This document shows, in pieces, positions 6,634-15,330 of a stretch of 33,557 nt of DNA. The stretch covers positions 1 to 33,557 of the forward strand of contig JANJUM010000139.1 of NCBI GenBank assembly GCA_024710585.1, given 5' to 3'. The notes below the pieces were generated by a model. It saw nothing but the letters and a program-made list of their open reading frames with translations, searched no databases and had not been told where the DNA came from. The DNA is from Desulforhopalus sp. GTDB lineage: Bacteria > Desulfobacterota > Desulfobulbia > Desulfobulbales > Desulfocapsaceae. Each line of letters opens with the position of its first letter. The first letter of the stretch is position 1. Both the position numbers and the translations under genes were made by a program.

Positions 6634-8016
6634 CTAGTTCTTGAAGCTATGCACCGGGGCCGGCATGCGTCCCCCCCAGGCGATGAAGCGGCTCGACTTG
6701 CCGACGTTTCTGATCGGCATGATCGGGCTGGCGCCGAACAGGCCGCCAAAATTTACCATCTCGCCGGCCTCCTTGCCGGGAACGGGGATGATGCGTGCGG
6801 CGGTGGTCTTGCCGTTGATGACCCCCAGGGCCATCTCGTCGGCGATGATGGCGGAGATGGTGTCGGCGTCGACCGAGCCGGGGATGGCTATCATATCGAG
6901 GCCGACAGAGCAGACGCAGGTCATCGCCTCGAGCTTCTCCAGACACAGGGAGCCCTGGCCGACGGCGTCGGCGAGCATGGCGTCCTCCATCACCGGGATG
7001 AAGGCGCCGCTCAGGCCGCCCACCGTCTTGCTGGCGAAGATGCCGCCCTTCTTGACCGCGTCGTTGAGCATGGCGAGGATGGCCGTCGACCCGGGGGCGC
7101 CGATGGCGTCCACGCCGAGGATCTTGAAGATTTCGCCGACGCTGTCACCGATGGTCGGGGTCGGGGCGAGGGAGAGGTCGACCACGCCGAACTCGATGCC
7201 CAGCGACAGCGAGACGGCGCGGCCGATGAGCTCGCCGCAGCGGGTGACGCGGAAGGTGGTCTGTTTGATCTCCTCGGCCAGTTCGTCGAGTTGCAGGGTG
7301 CCCGGCGCCGGATGGTTGCGGATCATGCGTTCGAGGGCCCGGGCGATGACCCCGGGACCGCTGACCCCGATGTTGAGCACCGCCTCGGCCTCCTCCACGC
7401 CGTGGATGGCGCCGGCCATGAAAGGATTGTCGCCCGGCTGGTTGCAGAAGACCACGAACTTGGCGGCGCCGAAGCCGCCCTGGGCGGCGGTCTGCTCGGC
7501 GAGATCCTTGACGGTGCGGCCCATCATCGCCAGGGCGTCCATGTTGATGCCTTTGGCGGTGCTGGCGATGTTGATGGAGGCGCACACCTTCTCGGTCGCC
7601 GCCAGGGCAGCGGGGATAGAGGCGATATACTCGCGGTCGGTGGCGGTCATGCCTTTCTCGACCTGGGCGGAGAAGCCGCCGAGGATGTCGACCCCCACCG
7701 CTGTCGCCGCCTCGTCGAGGGTGATGGCGAGGCGTACGAACTCTTCCCGCGAGAAGCCGGCGCCGACCAGGGCCATGGGGGTGACGGCGATGCGCTTGTT
7801 GACCACGGGGATGCCGTACTTGCGGCTCATGGTGTTGCAGGTGGGGACGAAGTTGCCGGCGTAGGTGACGATCTTGTCGCGCACCCTGGCGCAGGTGGCG
7901 TCGATGTCTCCGCCGCGGCAGTCGAGGAGGTTGAGGCCCATGGTCACCGTGCGCACATCGAGATTCTCTTTGTGGATCATCTCGACAGTGGCGAGGATCT
8001 GGTCGGAACGTAACAT
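6634..8016 (-). CDS. UPF0210/DUF711 family protein (PFL-like fold)
   Basis: A 460-residue cytoplasmic protein of the UPF0210 (DUF711) family, often labelled PFL family protein. Its biochemical role is not established. Typical segments are visible: LDVRTVTMGLNL near the start, VNKRIAVTPMALVG, DILGGFSAQVEKGM, VGVSGPGVI-like glycine turns, GEIFKILGVD, and GGLSGAFIPVMEDA. I prefer ATG 8016, preceded by TTGGAGA, to a TTG at 8031 that would add five residues. It lies 46 bp downstream of the tandem-ACT protein (UPF0237), and that gene pair is conserved in many bacteria and archaea. This suggests that a small-molecule signal sensed by the ACT protein affects or partners this one. Confidence 0.9.
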   Translation of the reverse strand: MLRSDQILATVEMIHKENLDVRTVTMGLNLLDCRGGDIDATCARVRDKIVTYAGNFVPTCNTMSRKYGIPVVNKRIAVTPMALVGAGFSREEFVRLAITLDEAATAVGVDILGGFSAQVEKGMTATDREYIASIPAALAATEKVCASINIASTAKGINMDALAMMGRTVKDLAEQTAAQGGFGAAKFVVFCNQPGDNPFMAGAIHGVEEAEAVLNIGVSGPGVIARALERMIRNHPAPGTLQLDELAEEIKQTTFRVTRCGELIGRAVSLSLGIEFGVVDLSLAPTPTIGDSVGEIFKILGVDAIGAPGSTAILAMLNDAVKKGGIFASKTVGGLSGAFIPVMEDAMLADAVGQGSLCLEKLEAMTCVCSVGLDMIAIPGSVDADTISAIIADEMALGVINGKTTAARIIPVPGKEAGEMVNFGGLFGASPIMPIRNVGKSSRFIAWGGRMPAPVHSFKN

Positions 8017-8062
8017 TGTCGTGGTCTCCAATAGGAAGTGGGCTGGGAGCGGCAGGCGCGGG

Positions 8063-8617
8063 TCAGCGCAGCGAGATCTCGTGGGTGGCGGCGAAGATGT
8101 CGTTGTGCTGCAGGACCACGGTCAGATCGCCGGCCTGGGCGTAGTCGTCGAGCTCGCGGCGCAGCAGGTCGAGGCTGATGTCGCAGCCGCGCAGGTCGAG
8201 CTGCAGGGCCATGATGTAGAGGTTGTTCTTGAGGGTGGTGACCAGGTCGGTGATGTTGATATTATGGAGGTAGCAAAAGGAGCTGATGCCATGGACGATG
8301 CCGGCCCTGTTCGGCCCCTGCACGGTGAGGATGTAGGTCTCCTCGGGCGGGTCGCCGGGGGGCGGGTCGTCGCCGGTCTCCTTGATGGACACCTCGAACT
8401 TGCAGGGACTCTTGATATGGGAGACGGCGGCCACGACGTCCTCCTTGGTCACTTCGGGGTCGAAGGAGACGCTGAGGATCATGGTCAGGTAGCCGCAGAG
8501 CACGGTCTGGTTGAGGTCGGCCAGGTCGCCGCCGAGCTTGAAGATGGCGCCGGTGATGTCGGCGATGATGCCCGGGCGGTCTTTCGACATCACCGAGATG
8601 ATCATATGGTTGTTCAT
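8063..8617 (-). CDS. Tandem ACT-domain protein (UPF0237-like)
   Basis: A 184-residue protein with two ACT domains. The first spans about residues 3-80 and has the signature MSKDRPGIIADITGAIFKLGG. The second spans about 92-170, with VQGPNRAGIVHGISSFCYLHNINI. ACT domains usually bind amino acids or similar ligands; the ligand here is unknown. The arrangement resembles the glycine-cleavage-regulator-like ACT proteins, but no DNA-binding domain is present. The start ATG at 8617 has AGGAG about seven bases upstream. It is the first gene of a two-gene operon with the UPF0210 protein, and a candidate promoter lies about 80 bp upstream. Confidence 0.88.
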   Translation of the reverse strand: MNNHMIISVMSKDRPGIIADITGAIFKLGGDLADLNQTVLCGYLTMILSVSFDPEVTKEDVVAAVSHIKSPCKFEVSIKETGDDPPPGDPPEETYILTVQGPNRAGIVHGISSFCYLHNINITDLVTTLKNNLYIMALQLDLRGCDISLDLLRRELDDYAQAGDLTVVLQHNDIFAATHEISLR

Positions 8618-8989
8618 GCGTGACTCCTGGCTGGGGCTGGGGGAACGTGGGGTAAAAGAGGCGGGCGAACCTCGCCGCGCTCGAAGCGGAATCGGCCATT
8701 ATCGCACCTTTCGGCGAAATCGGCAAGGACCAAAACGGACCACGGCAGGAGGCGCCCCTCCCCGACCTGACCACGGGCGGGGCGCGAGGGCGAATAAAAG
8801 GGTGGTATTTCTCCACTCCTTGTGTACCTTAAGGAGGCGTTCCGGGCGGCGCGGGAAAACCTCCGCAATGGCGAGGGCAAAACGGCATGCCGAGTGCAGT
8901 ACGAGAACACCACGGCCGGGGCGGGAAAGCTGGCCAGCGCTGCCTTCCTTACGAGGGAGCCGGCTGGGGCGAGAGAGGATCGAGGTGAG
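8618..8989. other. Intergenic region between divergent operons
   Basis: These 372 bases separate two divergent transcription units. Several frames are open, but none shows a recognisable protein, so I annotate no gene. The left half carries the candidate minus-strand promoter. At 8816-8836 there is a perfect inverted repeat, CTCCTT and AAGGAG with a 9-base loop, whose right arm also belongs to an overlapping palindrome CCTTAAGG (8827-8834). The two could form mutually exclusive structures in a leader of the plus-strand operon. I see no clear plus-strand -35/-10 pair. Confidence 0.5.
8698..8726 (-). promoter_or_regulatory. Candidate sigma70-type promoter for the ACT-UPF0210 operon
   Basis: On the minus strand TTGCCG (8721-8726, 4 of 6 consensus) and GATAAT (8698-8703, 5 of 6) are separated by exactly 17 bp. 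Transcription would start near 8691, giving a leader of about 75 nucleotides before the ATG at 8617. Confidence 0.42.
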
Positions 8990-10009
8990 ATGAACAAACG
9001 AGTCTTTATCGAACAGCTCAAGGAGGGGGACCGCGTCGATGACCTCTTTCTGGTCAAGGCGGCCAAGGTCGGCGAGACCAGGGTCGGCAAGCCCTATCTG
9101 CAGCTGACGGTCATGGACCGCAGCGGCGAGATGTCAGGGCCGGTGTGGGAACGGGTCGAGGCGATCCAGCAGGTCTCCGCGCCGGGCACGGTGGTGCGGC
9201 TGATCGCCCAGGTGCAGTCCTACCGTGACAAGCTGCAGCTGCGCATCGAGGATATCGTCGCGGTGGACGAGGTGTCGGACGAGGCGCTGTTCCTGCCCGC
9301 CGCGCCGCGCCGGCCGGCGGAGATGGCCGAGGAACTGCAGCAGCTCATCAAGGCGGTGAGCAATCCCCACCTGCGCCGGCTGCTCAACCATTTCTTTTCC
9401 CAGGGCGAGCTGTGGCAGCGTTTCCAGCAGGCCCCGGCCGCCAAGGGCATCCATCACGCCTACCTCGGCGGCCTGCTCGAGCACTGCCTGTCCATGGCCA
9501 AGGTCGCCCAGTTCCTTTCCGCCCACTACCCGGGGGTCGACCGTTCGCTGCTCCTGGCCGGGGTGCTGCTCCACGACATCGGCAAGATCGCCGAGCTGAC
9601 CATGAGCTCCGGGGTGGTCGACTACAGCGACGCCGGGCGACTCAAGGGGCACCTGATCATCGGCTGCGAGATGGTCGCCGCGGCGGCCGCGGCGATCCGC
9701 GACTTTCCCGAGGATTTGCTCATGCAGCTGCAGCACCTCATCCTCAGCCACCATGGCCGGCTCGACTTTGGCTCGCCGGTTGTGCCGATGACCGTCGAGG
9801 CCCTGCTGCTCAGCTTCATTGACGATATCGACGCCAAAATGAACATAACCGAGCAGCTGCGGCGCAAGCTCGCCCCGGAAGAGCGTGGCTGGAGCGAATA
9901 CCAGCGCTCGCTGGAGCGCTTCCTCTACCTCGGCGGCCTGCCCAGAGAGGCCGAGGCCCGGGCCGAGCGGGGCACCGAGCCGGCGGGGCGCCAGCCGACG
10001 CTGTTCTAG
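8990..10009 (+). CDS. OB-fold plus HD-domain protein, YhaM-type 3'-5' exoribonuclease-like
   Basis: A 339-residue protein, ATG 8990 after GAGGTGAG. Residues about 12-95 form an OB-type nucleic-acid-binding domain (DDLFLVKAAKVGETRVGKPYL onward). Residues about 150-300 form an HD phosphohydrolase domain. The metal-ligand histidines and aspartates are in place: GLLEHCLSM, GVLLHDIGKI (His195, Asp196), LKGHLIIG (His221), ILSHHGRLDF and FIDDIDAKM. This order matches YhaM of Bacillus, a 3'-5' exonuclease acting on RNA and DNA. The frame is open to 8822, but the family N-terminus corresponds to the chosen start. It heads a long same-strand series, with holB starting 9 bp after its stop. Confidence 0.85.
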   Translation: MNKRVFIEQLKEGDRVDDLFLVKAAKVGETRVGKPYLQLTVMDRSGEMSGPVWERVEAIQQVSAPGTVVRLIAQVQSYRDKLQLRIEDIVAVDEVSDEALFLPAAPRRPAEMAEELQQLIKAVSNPHLRRLLNHFFSQGELWQRFQQAPAAKGIHHAYLGGLLEHCLSMAKVAQFLSAHYPGVDRSLLLAGVLLHDIGKIAELTMSSGVVDYSDAGRLKGHLIIGCEMVAAAAAAIRDFPEDLLMQLQHLILSHHGRLDFGSPVVPMTVEALLLSFIDDIDAKMNITEQLRRKLAPEERGWSEYQRSLERFLYLGGLPREAEARAERGTEPAGRQPTLF

Positions 10010-10018
10010 TCAGGGACC

Positions 10019-11026
10019 ATGACCGGCCTCCGCTGCTATAGCGCCCTCAGCGGGCAGGAGAAGGCCAAGGGCCTCTTCGCCCGCGCCCTGCGCGCCGGTC
10101 GACTGCCCCACGCCTACCTCTTCCGCGGGCCGGACGGGGTCGGCAAGCGGCTCTTCGCCATCGGCGTAGCCATGGCCATCAACTGCCGCGCCCGCGAGGG
10201 CGAGAGGGCCTGCGGCCGCTGCCCCTCATGCCGCAAGTTTATCTCCGGCAACCACCCCGACCTGGTCTGTATCAGCCCGCTGAAGGGGACCATCCGCATC
10301 GAGCAGATCCGCCTCCTCGGCGGGGAGCTGGGCTACCCGCCGCTCGAGGCGGCGATGCGCGTCATCATCGTCGAGGATACCCACACCATGCGGCGCGAGG
10401 CGGCCAACAGCCTGCTCAAGACCCTCGAGGAACCACCGCCCGACAACCTCCTCATCCTTACCGCCGATGCCTCGCGGGAGCTCCTGCCGACGCTCATGTC
10501 GCGCTGCCAGGTGCTGCCGTTCGCCCCGCTCGAGAGGCGGCAGGCGGCCCTGGTGCTGCAGGGCCACGGAATCGCCGCCGAAGAGGCCCTGCAACTCGCC
10601 GAACTCGCCGAAGGCAGCCCGGGGCGGGCTCTGGCGCTCAAGGACAGCGGCATGGTGCCCCTGTGGCGGGAAGTGGTCGACCTCCTCGACGAGCCGCGGC
10701 CTGGCAGCGACGGCGAGGTTGGCGCGGTGCTACGGGCGGCGGAGAAAATGGCAGCGCTCAAGGAGAATCTGCCGACCTTTTTCGGGCTGCTCCGGCAGTG
10801 GCTGCGCTCGCGGCTGGTGGAGGCCTGTGGCGCCGCCCCGCCTGGTGAGGAGAGGGCGGCACGGAAATGCTGGAGTTCGGCGGAACTATTTGCTACATTG
10901 CAGGCGATTTCCAGGGCGGAAGAGGAGCTGGCACGAAACTGCGGCCGCAACCTGGTGTGCGAGGTGCTGCTCTTTCGTCTGCAGGGGGCGCGGGACGGCT
11001 ATCCGTCCGGCGCCAGCCGGGCATGA
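10019..11026 (+). CDS. holB: DNA polymerase III subunit delta'
   Basis: A clamp-loader subunit of 335 residues. It has the AAA+ features of the family: HAYLFRGPDGVGKR (P-loop, about residues 31-44), a zinc finger beginning CGRCPSC, the acidic Walker-B-like VIIVEDTHTM, LLKTLEEPP, and the SRC sensor motif MSRCQ. The P-loop is well preserved, but delta' does not usually hydrolyse ATP. The product would help load the beta clamp at replication forks. It starts 9 bp after the preceding gene and is followed by ricT and metG, an order also known from Bacillus (holB-yaaT-metS region). This supports the assignment over DnaX. Confidence 0.9.
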   Translation: MTGLRCYSALSGQEKAKGLFARALRAGRLPHAYLFRGPDGVGKRLFAIGVAMAINCRAREGERACGRCPSCRKFISGNHPDLVCISPLKGTIRIEQIRLLGGELGYPPLEAAMRVIIVEDTHTMRREAANSLLKTLEEPPPDNLLILTADASRELLPTLMSRCQVLPFAPLERRQAALVLQGHGIAAEEALQLAELAEGSPGRALALKDSGMVPLWREVVDLLDEPRPGSDGEVGAVLRAAEKMAALKENLPTFFGLLRQWLRSRLVEACGAAPPGEERAARKCWSSAELFATLQAISRAEEELARNCGRNLVCEVLLFRLQGARDGYPSGASRA

Positions 11027-11060
11027 GCGCGGCGAGGACGAGGATACGCGACGGGGTGAG

Positions 11061-12047
11061 ATGAACGAAGACATACGAACAGAGCAGGCGCCGGCGGCTG
11101 AGATCGCCCCGGAAAACGCCACCTTTTACCGCATCCACTTCCGCAGTGGCGGCCAGCACTTCACCGCCTTCACCGAGCTCGAGGACTGCCCGGAGGAGGC
11201 GGTGGTCATGGTGCGCACCGACCATGGCCTCGAGCCGGCGACGGTGGCCGGGCCTGCGCCGATCTGCTGCTGCCGGGGCGAGACGCGGCGCGCCCACTAT
11301 GTCATCGAGCGCCTGGCGACCGCGGAGGAGCGCGACAAGTACGCCGGCATGGCGGAGAGCGAACACCGCGCCATGCAGTTCTGCAACCGGCTCATCGTCA
11401 GCCACCAGCTGTCGATGAACCTGGTGCGCGTCGAGCGCTTCTTCAACGGCGGCAAGATGATTTTCTACTTCACCGCCGAGAGCCGCGTCGACTTCCGTGG
11501 TCTGGTCAAGGATCTGGTGCAGGAGTTCCGCACCCGGGTCGAGATGCGGCAGATCGGCGTGCGCCACGAGACCAAGATGATCGGCGGCATCGGCACCTGC
11601 GGCAGGGAATTGTGCTGCTCCTCCTTCATCCGCACCTTCGACTCGGTGTCCATCAAGATGGCCAAGGAGCAGGATCTGCCGCTCAACCCCACCAAGATTT
11701 CCGGGGTGTGCAACCGCCTCCTCTGCTGCCTCACCTACGAGTACGAGACCTACCGCCGCCTGCGCAAGAACATGCCCAAGGCCGGCAAGCGTGTCAAGAT
11801 CGATGGCGAGGAGTACCTGGTCAAGCGGCAGAACCCCCTGCAGGAGACCGTCGTCTGCGAGACCGGCGCCGGCGAGGAGGTTGTCCTCGGCAAGCGCCAC
11901 TGGAAGGCTTTTCAGCAGGTCAAAAAGGAACCGGTCGAAAAGAAGAGGGAGCGGCGCGGCAACGACCCCCAGGGGACGCCGGCACCGGTCAGGGAACAGG
12001 AGGAGCAGGCGAATCCGCCGGCGCCGCAATCCGACGGAGAGCAATGA
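11061..12047 (+). CDS. ricT: PSP1-domain protein RicT (YaaT)
   Basis: A 328-residue protein of the PSP1/RicT family. In Bacillus, RicT with RicA and RicF forms an Fe-S-containing complex that affects RNase Y and mRNA processing. The PSP1 core covers about residues 75-240, with the diagnostic GGIGTCGRELCCSSF (Cys180, 185, 186) and ISGVCNRLLCCLTYE (Cys217, 222, 223). An unusual CCC run at 69-71 lies in the N-terminal domain. The last 60 residues are charged and proline-rich and are probably disordered. I chose ATG 11061, directly after a GGGGTGAG purine stretch, over the much longer open frame, whose upstream part only shadows holB. The stop overlaps the metG start (ATGA). Confidence 0.88.
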   Translation: MNEDIRTEQAPAAEIAPENATFYRIHFRSGGQHFTAFTELEDCPEEAVVMVRTDHGLEPATVAGPAPICCCRGETRRAHYVIERLATAEERDKYAGMAESEHRAMQFCNRLIVSHQLSMNLVRVERFFNGGKMIFYFTAESRVDFRGLVKDLVQEFRTRVEMRQIGVRHETKMIGGIGTCGRELCCSSFIRTFDSVSIKMAKEQDLPLNPTKISGVCNRLLCCLTYEYETYRRLRKNMPKAGKRVKIDGEEYLVKRQNPLQETVVCETGAGEEVVLGKRHWKAFQQVKKEPVEKKRERRGNDPQGTPAPVREQEEQANPPAPQSDGEQ

Positions 12048-13978
12048 CCACCTATATCACCACCCCCATCTACTACGTCAACGCCCAGCCTCACCTCGGC
12101 CACGCCTACACCACGGTGGTCGCCGACACCTACAGCCGTTTCAAGCGGCTGTGCGGCGAGCGGGTGCGCTTCCAGACCGGCACCGACGAGCATGGCGACA
12201 AGATCGTCAAGGCCGCGGAGGCGGAGGATGTCGAGCCGCGCAGCTACGTCGACCGCATCAGCGCCATGTTCCGCGACACCTGGCCCCTGCTCGAGGTGCA
12301 GGCCGACCACTTCATCCGCACCACCGACCCGGCCCATGTCGAGGTGGTGCGTCTCATCCTGCAGAAAGTCTACGACCGCGGCGACATCTACTTTGACGAG
12401 TACTCCGGGCTCTACTGCCGCGGCTGCGAGCGTTACCTCACCGAGAAGGAACTCGTCGACGGCAACTGCCCGGACCACCTCACCCCGCCGCAGGAGATCG
12501 CCGAAAAGAACTATTTCTTCCGCATGTCCCGCTACCAGCAGCGGCTCATCGACCATATCAACGCCAACCCGGAGTTCATCACCCCGGAACGCTATCGCAA
12601 CGAGGTGCTGGCCTTTCTCGCCGAGCCGCTGGCCGACCTCTGCATCTCCCGGCCCAAATCGCGCCTCACCTGGGGCATCGAGCTGCCCTTCGACGACAAC
12701 TTCGTTACCTATGTGTGGTTCGACGCCCTGATCAACTACCTCACCGGCATCGGCTATCCCCAGGGCCCAGACTTCGACGAGTTCTGGGGGGCGGCGGAAC
12801 ACCTCATCGCCAAGGACATCCTCAAGCCTCACGCCATCTACTGGCCGACGATGCTCATGGCCATGGACGTGCCCCTCTACAAGAAGCTGCACGTCCACGG
12901 CTACTGGAACGTCGACGACACCAAGATGTCGAAGAGCCTTGGCAATGTCGTGCGGCCTCGGGAACTGGTGGAAGCCTTCGGCGTCGATACCCTGCGCTAT
13001 TTCCTGCTGCGCGAGATGTCCTTCGGGCTCGACGCCTCCTTCGGCTCCGAGACCATCGTCGCCCGGCAGAACGCCGACCTCGCCAACGACCTTGGCAACC
13101 TCTTCAGCCGCGCCACCGCCATGGTGTGGAAGTATCGTGACGGGTGCACGCCGCAGCCGGACTCGAGCGCTGCCGACGACACCCTGGCCCGGGCGGCGGA
13201 GGCGATGCTCGTCGAGTACCGCCAGGCCATGGTCGATTTCCGGTTTCACCAGGGTCTGCAGGCGGTGTGGGAGCTGGTTGGCATCGCCAACAAGTATATC
13301 GTCAACAACGCCCCGTGGGTCCTCGCCAAGGAGCCGGACCAGGCCGGTCGCCTCGACACGGTGCTCTACAACCTCCTCGAAACCCTGCGCCTGCTCGCCC
13401 TGGTGCTGCGCCCGGTGATGCCCGGGGCGGCGGCGAAGATGGCCGCGGCCCTTGGCTATGGCGAGGATGACCCGGCCGTCTCCCTTCTGGCCGAGGGTGG
13501 CCGCTGGGGGTTGGCGGCAGCCGGTCGAAAGCTCTCCGCCATCCCCGCCCTCTTCCCGAGGCTCGAGGTGGCGAAAAGCGCCGCTTCCACCGCGGCGGAT
13601 AGCAAGGGCGGCAGCAAAGCGGACCCGGCGCCGGCCGGGGAGCAGGGGGTCATCGAATTCTCCCAGTTCCAGAAGGTCGCCCTGCGGGTGGCGGAGGTCG
13701 TCGCCGTCGAGCCGGTGAAGAACTCCCACAAGCTCCTCAAGATCACCGTCGCCGCGCCGGAGCCGCGGGTCATCGTCGCCGGCATCGCCGAAGACTACTC
13801 AGCCGAGGAACTCCGCGGTCGCCAGGTACTCATCGTCGCCAACCTCAAGCCGGCCAAGATCATGGGCATCAGCTCCCAGGGGATGATTCTCGTCGCCCGG
13901 ACAGTGGTCGACGGCCGGGAAAAAATGGTGCTGCTTGGTCCCGCGGCGAAGGTCGCCCCGGGCAGCATCGTGTCGTAA
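12044..13978 (+). CDS. metG: Methionyl-tRNA synthetase
   Basis: The enzyme that charges tRNA-Met, 644 residues. It has the class I signatures HLGH (residues 17-20) and KMSKS (294-298). A zinc-knuckle insertion near residues 125-146 begins CRGCERY and ends GNCPDH. The anticodon-binding helical domain follows KMSKS. A low-complexity Ala/Ser/Lys linker (about 505-535) joins a C-terminal Trbp111-type tRNA-binding domain that starts FSQFQKVALRVAEV. The fused tRNA-binding domain is the usual long MetG form. The start overlaps the ricT stop by ATGA, and yggT begins 16 bp after its stop. Confidence 0.97.
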   Translation: MTTYITTPIYYVNAQPHLGHAYTTVVADTYSRFKRLCGERVRFQTGTDEHGDKIVKAAEAEDVEPRSYVDRISAMFRDTWPLLEVQADHFIRTTDPAHVEVVRLILQKVYDRGDIYFDEYSGLYCRGCERYLTEKELVDGNCPDHLTPPQEIAEKNYFFRMSRYQQRLIDHINANPEFITPERYRNEVLAFLAEPLADLCISRPKSRLTWGIELPFDDNFVTYVWFDALINYLTGIGYPQGPDFDEFWGAAEHLIAKDILKPHAIYWPTMLMAMDVPLYKKLHVHGYWNVDDTKMSKSLGNVVRPRELVEAFGVDTLRYFLLREMSFGLDASFGSETIVARQNADLANDLGNLFSRATAMVWKYRDGCTPQPDSSAADDTLARAAEAMLVEYRQAMVDFRFHQGLQAVWELVGIANKYIVNNAPWVLAKEPDQAGRLDTVLYNLLETLRLLALVLRPVMPGAAAKMAAALGYGEDDPAVSLLAEGGRWGLAAAGRKLSAIPALFPRLEVAKSAASTAADSKGGSKADPAPAGEQGVIEFSQFQKVALRVAEVVAVEPVKNSHKLLKITVAAPEPRVIVAGIAEDYSAEELRGRQVLIVANLKPAKIMGISSQGMILVARTVVDGREKMVLLGPAAKVAPGSIVS

Positions 13979-13994
13979 CCGACAAGGAGAACAC

Positions 13995-14294
13995 ATGTTT
14001 GTCGTCAATAATTTCATGTCGGCGGTCGCGCAGCTCCTCGACTTCCTGCTCACCGTCTATATGTGGATCATCATTGGCCGCGCCGTTATCTCCTGGGTCA
14101 ATGCCGACCCCTACAATCCCATCGTCCGTTTTCTCTACGAGGCGACCGAGCCGGTATTGAGCCGTATCCGCAGGTGGCTGCCGATCCAGTTGGGGGGGAT
14201 CGACTTTTCGCCCATGCTGCTCATCCTCGCCTTGATGTTTCTCCAGAGTTTTCTCGTGCAGACCCTGCGTCAGCTGGCGATGCGCATGGGGTAG
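13995..14294 (+). CDS. YggT family integral membrane protein
   Basis: A 99-residue membrane protein starting at ATG 13995 with an AAGGAG eight bases upstream. Two hydrophobic helices are seen, at about residues 8-32 and 70-90. They flank the family motif GRAVISWVNADPYNPIVRFLYEATEPVLSRIR. YggT-like proteins are short inner-membrane proteins without a settled biochemical function. In many bacteria they lie near division or DivIVA genes, and the next gene here is DivIVA-like. The family's usual DUF167 partner is two genes downstream, supporting a conserved functional neighbourhood. Confidence 0.88.
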   Translation: MFVVNNFMSAVAQLLDFLLTVYMWIIIGRAVISWVNADPYNPIVRFLYEATEPVLSRIRRWLPIQLGGIDFSPMLLILALMFLQSFLVQTLRQLAMRMG

Positions 14295-14390
14295 GCCCGG
14301 CGCAGTCGTCCCGCCATGGGCAGGTCGCGACAGCGATACGGCCTGCTCCAGCGCGGAGGGCATAACAACAGAGTAGAAGGGAGAGAAGCC

Positions 14391-15263
14391 ATGCTCACGC
14401 CGCAGGCGATCAAAGATCAGGATTTTCAGATCAAGTTCAGGGGATACGATAGCATCGAGGTCAAGGCCTATCTCGAGCTCCTCGCCGAGGATTTCTTCGA
14501 GCTCACCGAGCAGAACCGATTGCAGGCGGAGGAACTCGAGTCCCTCAAGACCGAGGTGGAGTTCCTTCAGCGCGAGAAAGAGAGTCTCGCCGCCGAAGTG
14601 CGCCTGGGCCGCGAGAACGCCGAGAACGTCCAGGGAACGATCGACGAGGGCTTTCGACTGCGTGACGAGGAGATCGCCATTCTCAAGGCCGCTATGGAAG
14701 AGGCCGCTGCCGCCCGCACCGCCCTCGAGGAAGAGAATCTCAGCCTGCGGGAGAACCTGCGCCAGCTGCAGGAGACCCTGGACAGCGATTCCGCCGGCAG
14801 CCGCCAGGACCAGAGCGAGGTCGAGAAGCTGCGCGGGCGGGTGGCCCTGCTCGAAGAGCAGAACGCCGAGCTCAAGCAGCAGGGGCTCGACTTCAAGACC
14901 ACCATCCTCGCCGCGCAGAAATTCGCCGACACCCTGCGCAGCACCAGCGAGGAAGAGGCGCGGCAGATAATGGAGAAGGCCCGCGCCGACGTGGAGCGCT
15001 TCCGCAACGAGGCCAACGCCGAGCTGGAGCGGCTGCCCAGGGAGATCGAGCGCCTGCACAAGGAACGTCTCCGCGTCCGTGACGAGCTCAAGGCGATGCT
15101 GCACTCCTATCTCGAAGCCCTGGACGTCTTCCCGGACAAGGATGCCGCCACCAGAGACGACGACCTCAGTGACCTCTTCGAAAGTATCCTCCTCCCGGAG
15201 GATGAAAATGGCGAAAGCACCGCGGCTGAGGATCTCGGCAAGATTAAGATGGATCTGGAGTGA
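14391..15263 (+). CDS. DivIVA-domain coiled-coil protein
   Basis: A 290-residue coiled-coil protein. The first 60 residues match the DivIVA N-terminal module (LTPQAIKDQDFQIKFRGYDS, then VKAYLELLAEDFFEL), with the conserved phenylalanine/arginine tip that meets membranes. Long heptad-rich helices, very rich in Glu, Arg and Leu, occupy about residues 60-245. An acidic tail follows. The start at 14391 follows AAGGGAGAG; the frame is open upstream to 14316 but without family sequence. DivIVA proteins mark curved membrane or division sites in Gram-positive bacteria. In Desulfobacterota the role is uncertain, and envelope or division scaffolding is inference from the YggT/DUF167 context. Confidence 0.83.
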   Translation: MLTPQAIKDQDFQIKFRGYDSIEVKAYLELLAEDFFELTEQNRLQAEELESLKTEVEFLQREKESLAAEVRLGRENAENVQGTIDEGFRLRDEEIAILKAAMEEAAAARTALEEENLSLRENLRQLQETLDSDSAGSRQDQSEVEKLRGRVALLEEQNAELKQQGLDFKTTILAAQKFADTLRSTSEEEARQIMEKARADVERFRNEANAELERLPREIERLHKERLRVRDELKAMLHSYLEALDVFPDKDAATRDDDLSDLFESILLPEDENGESTAAEDLGKIKMDLE

Positions 15264-15330
15264 TGCCGACTGTCCCGGTGGCGTTGTCTGGGGCCGCGTC
15301 TCCGGGGACGCCTGGCGCCCGGCGCTAGCC

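Noticed and set aside
8816-8836. Overlapping inverted repeats before the HD exoribonuclease-like gene as a riboswitch.
   Set aside because: The stems are only 4-6 bp and match no known leader class; noted in the intergenic entry only.
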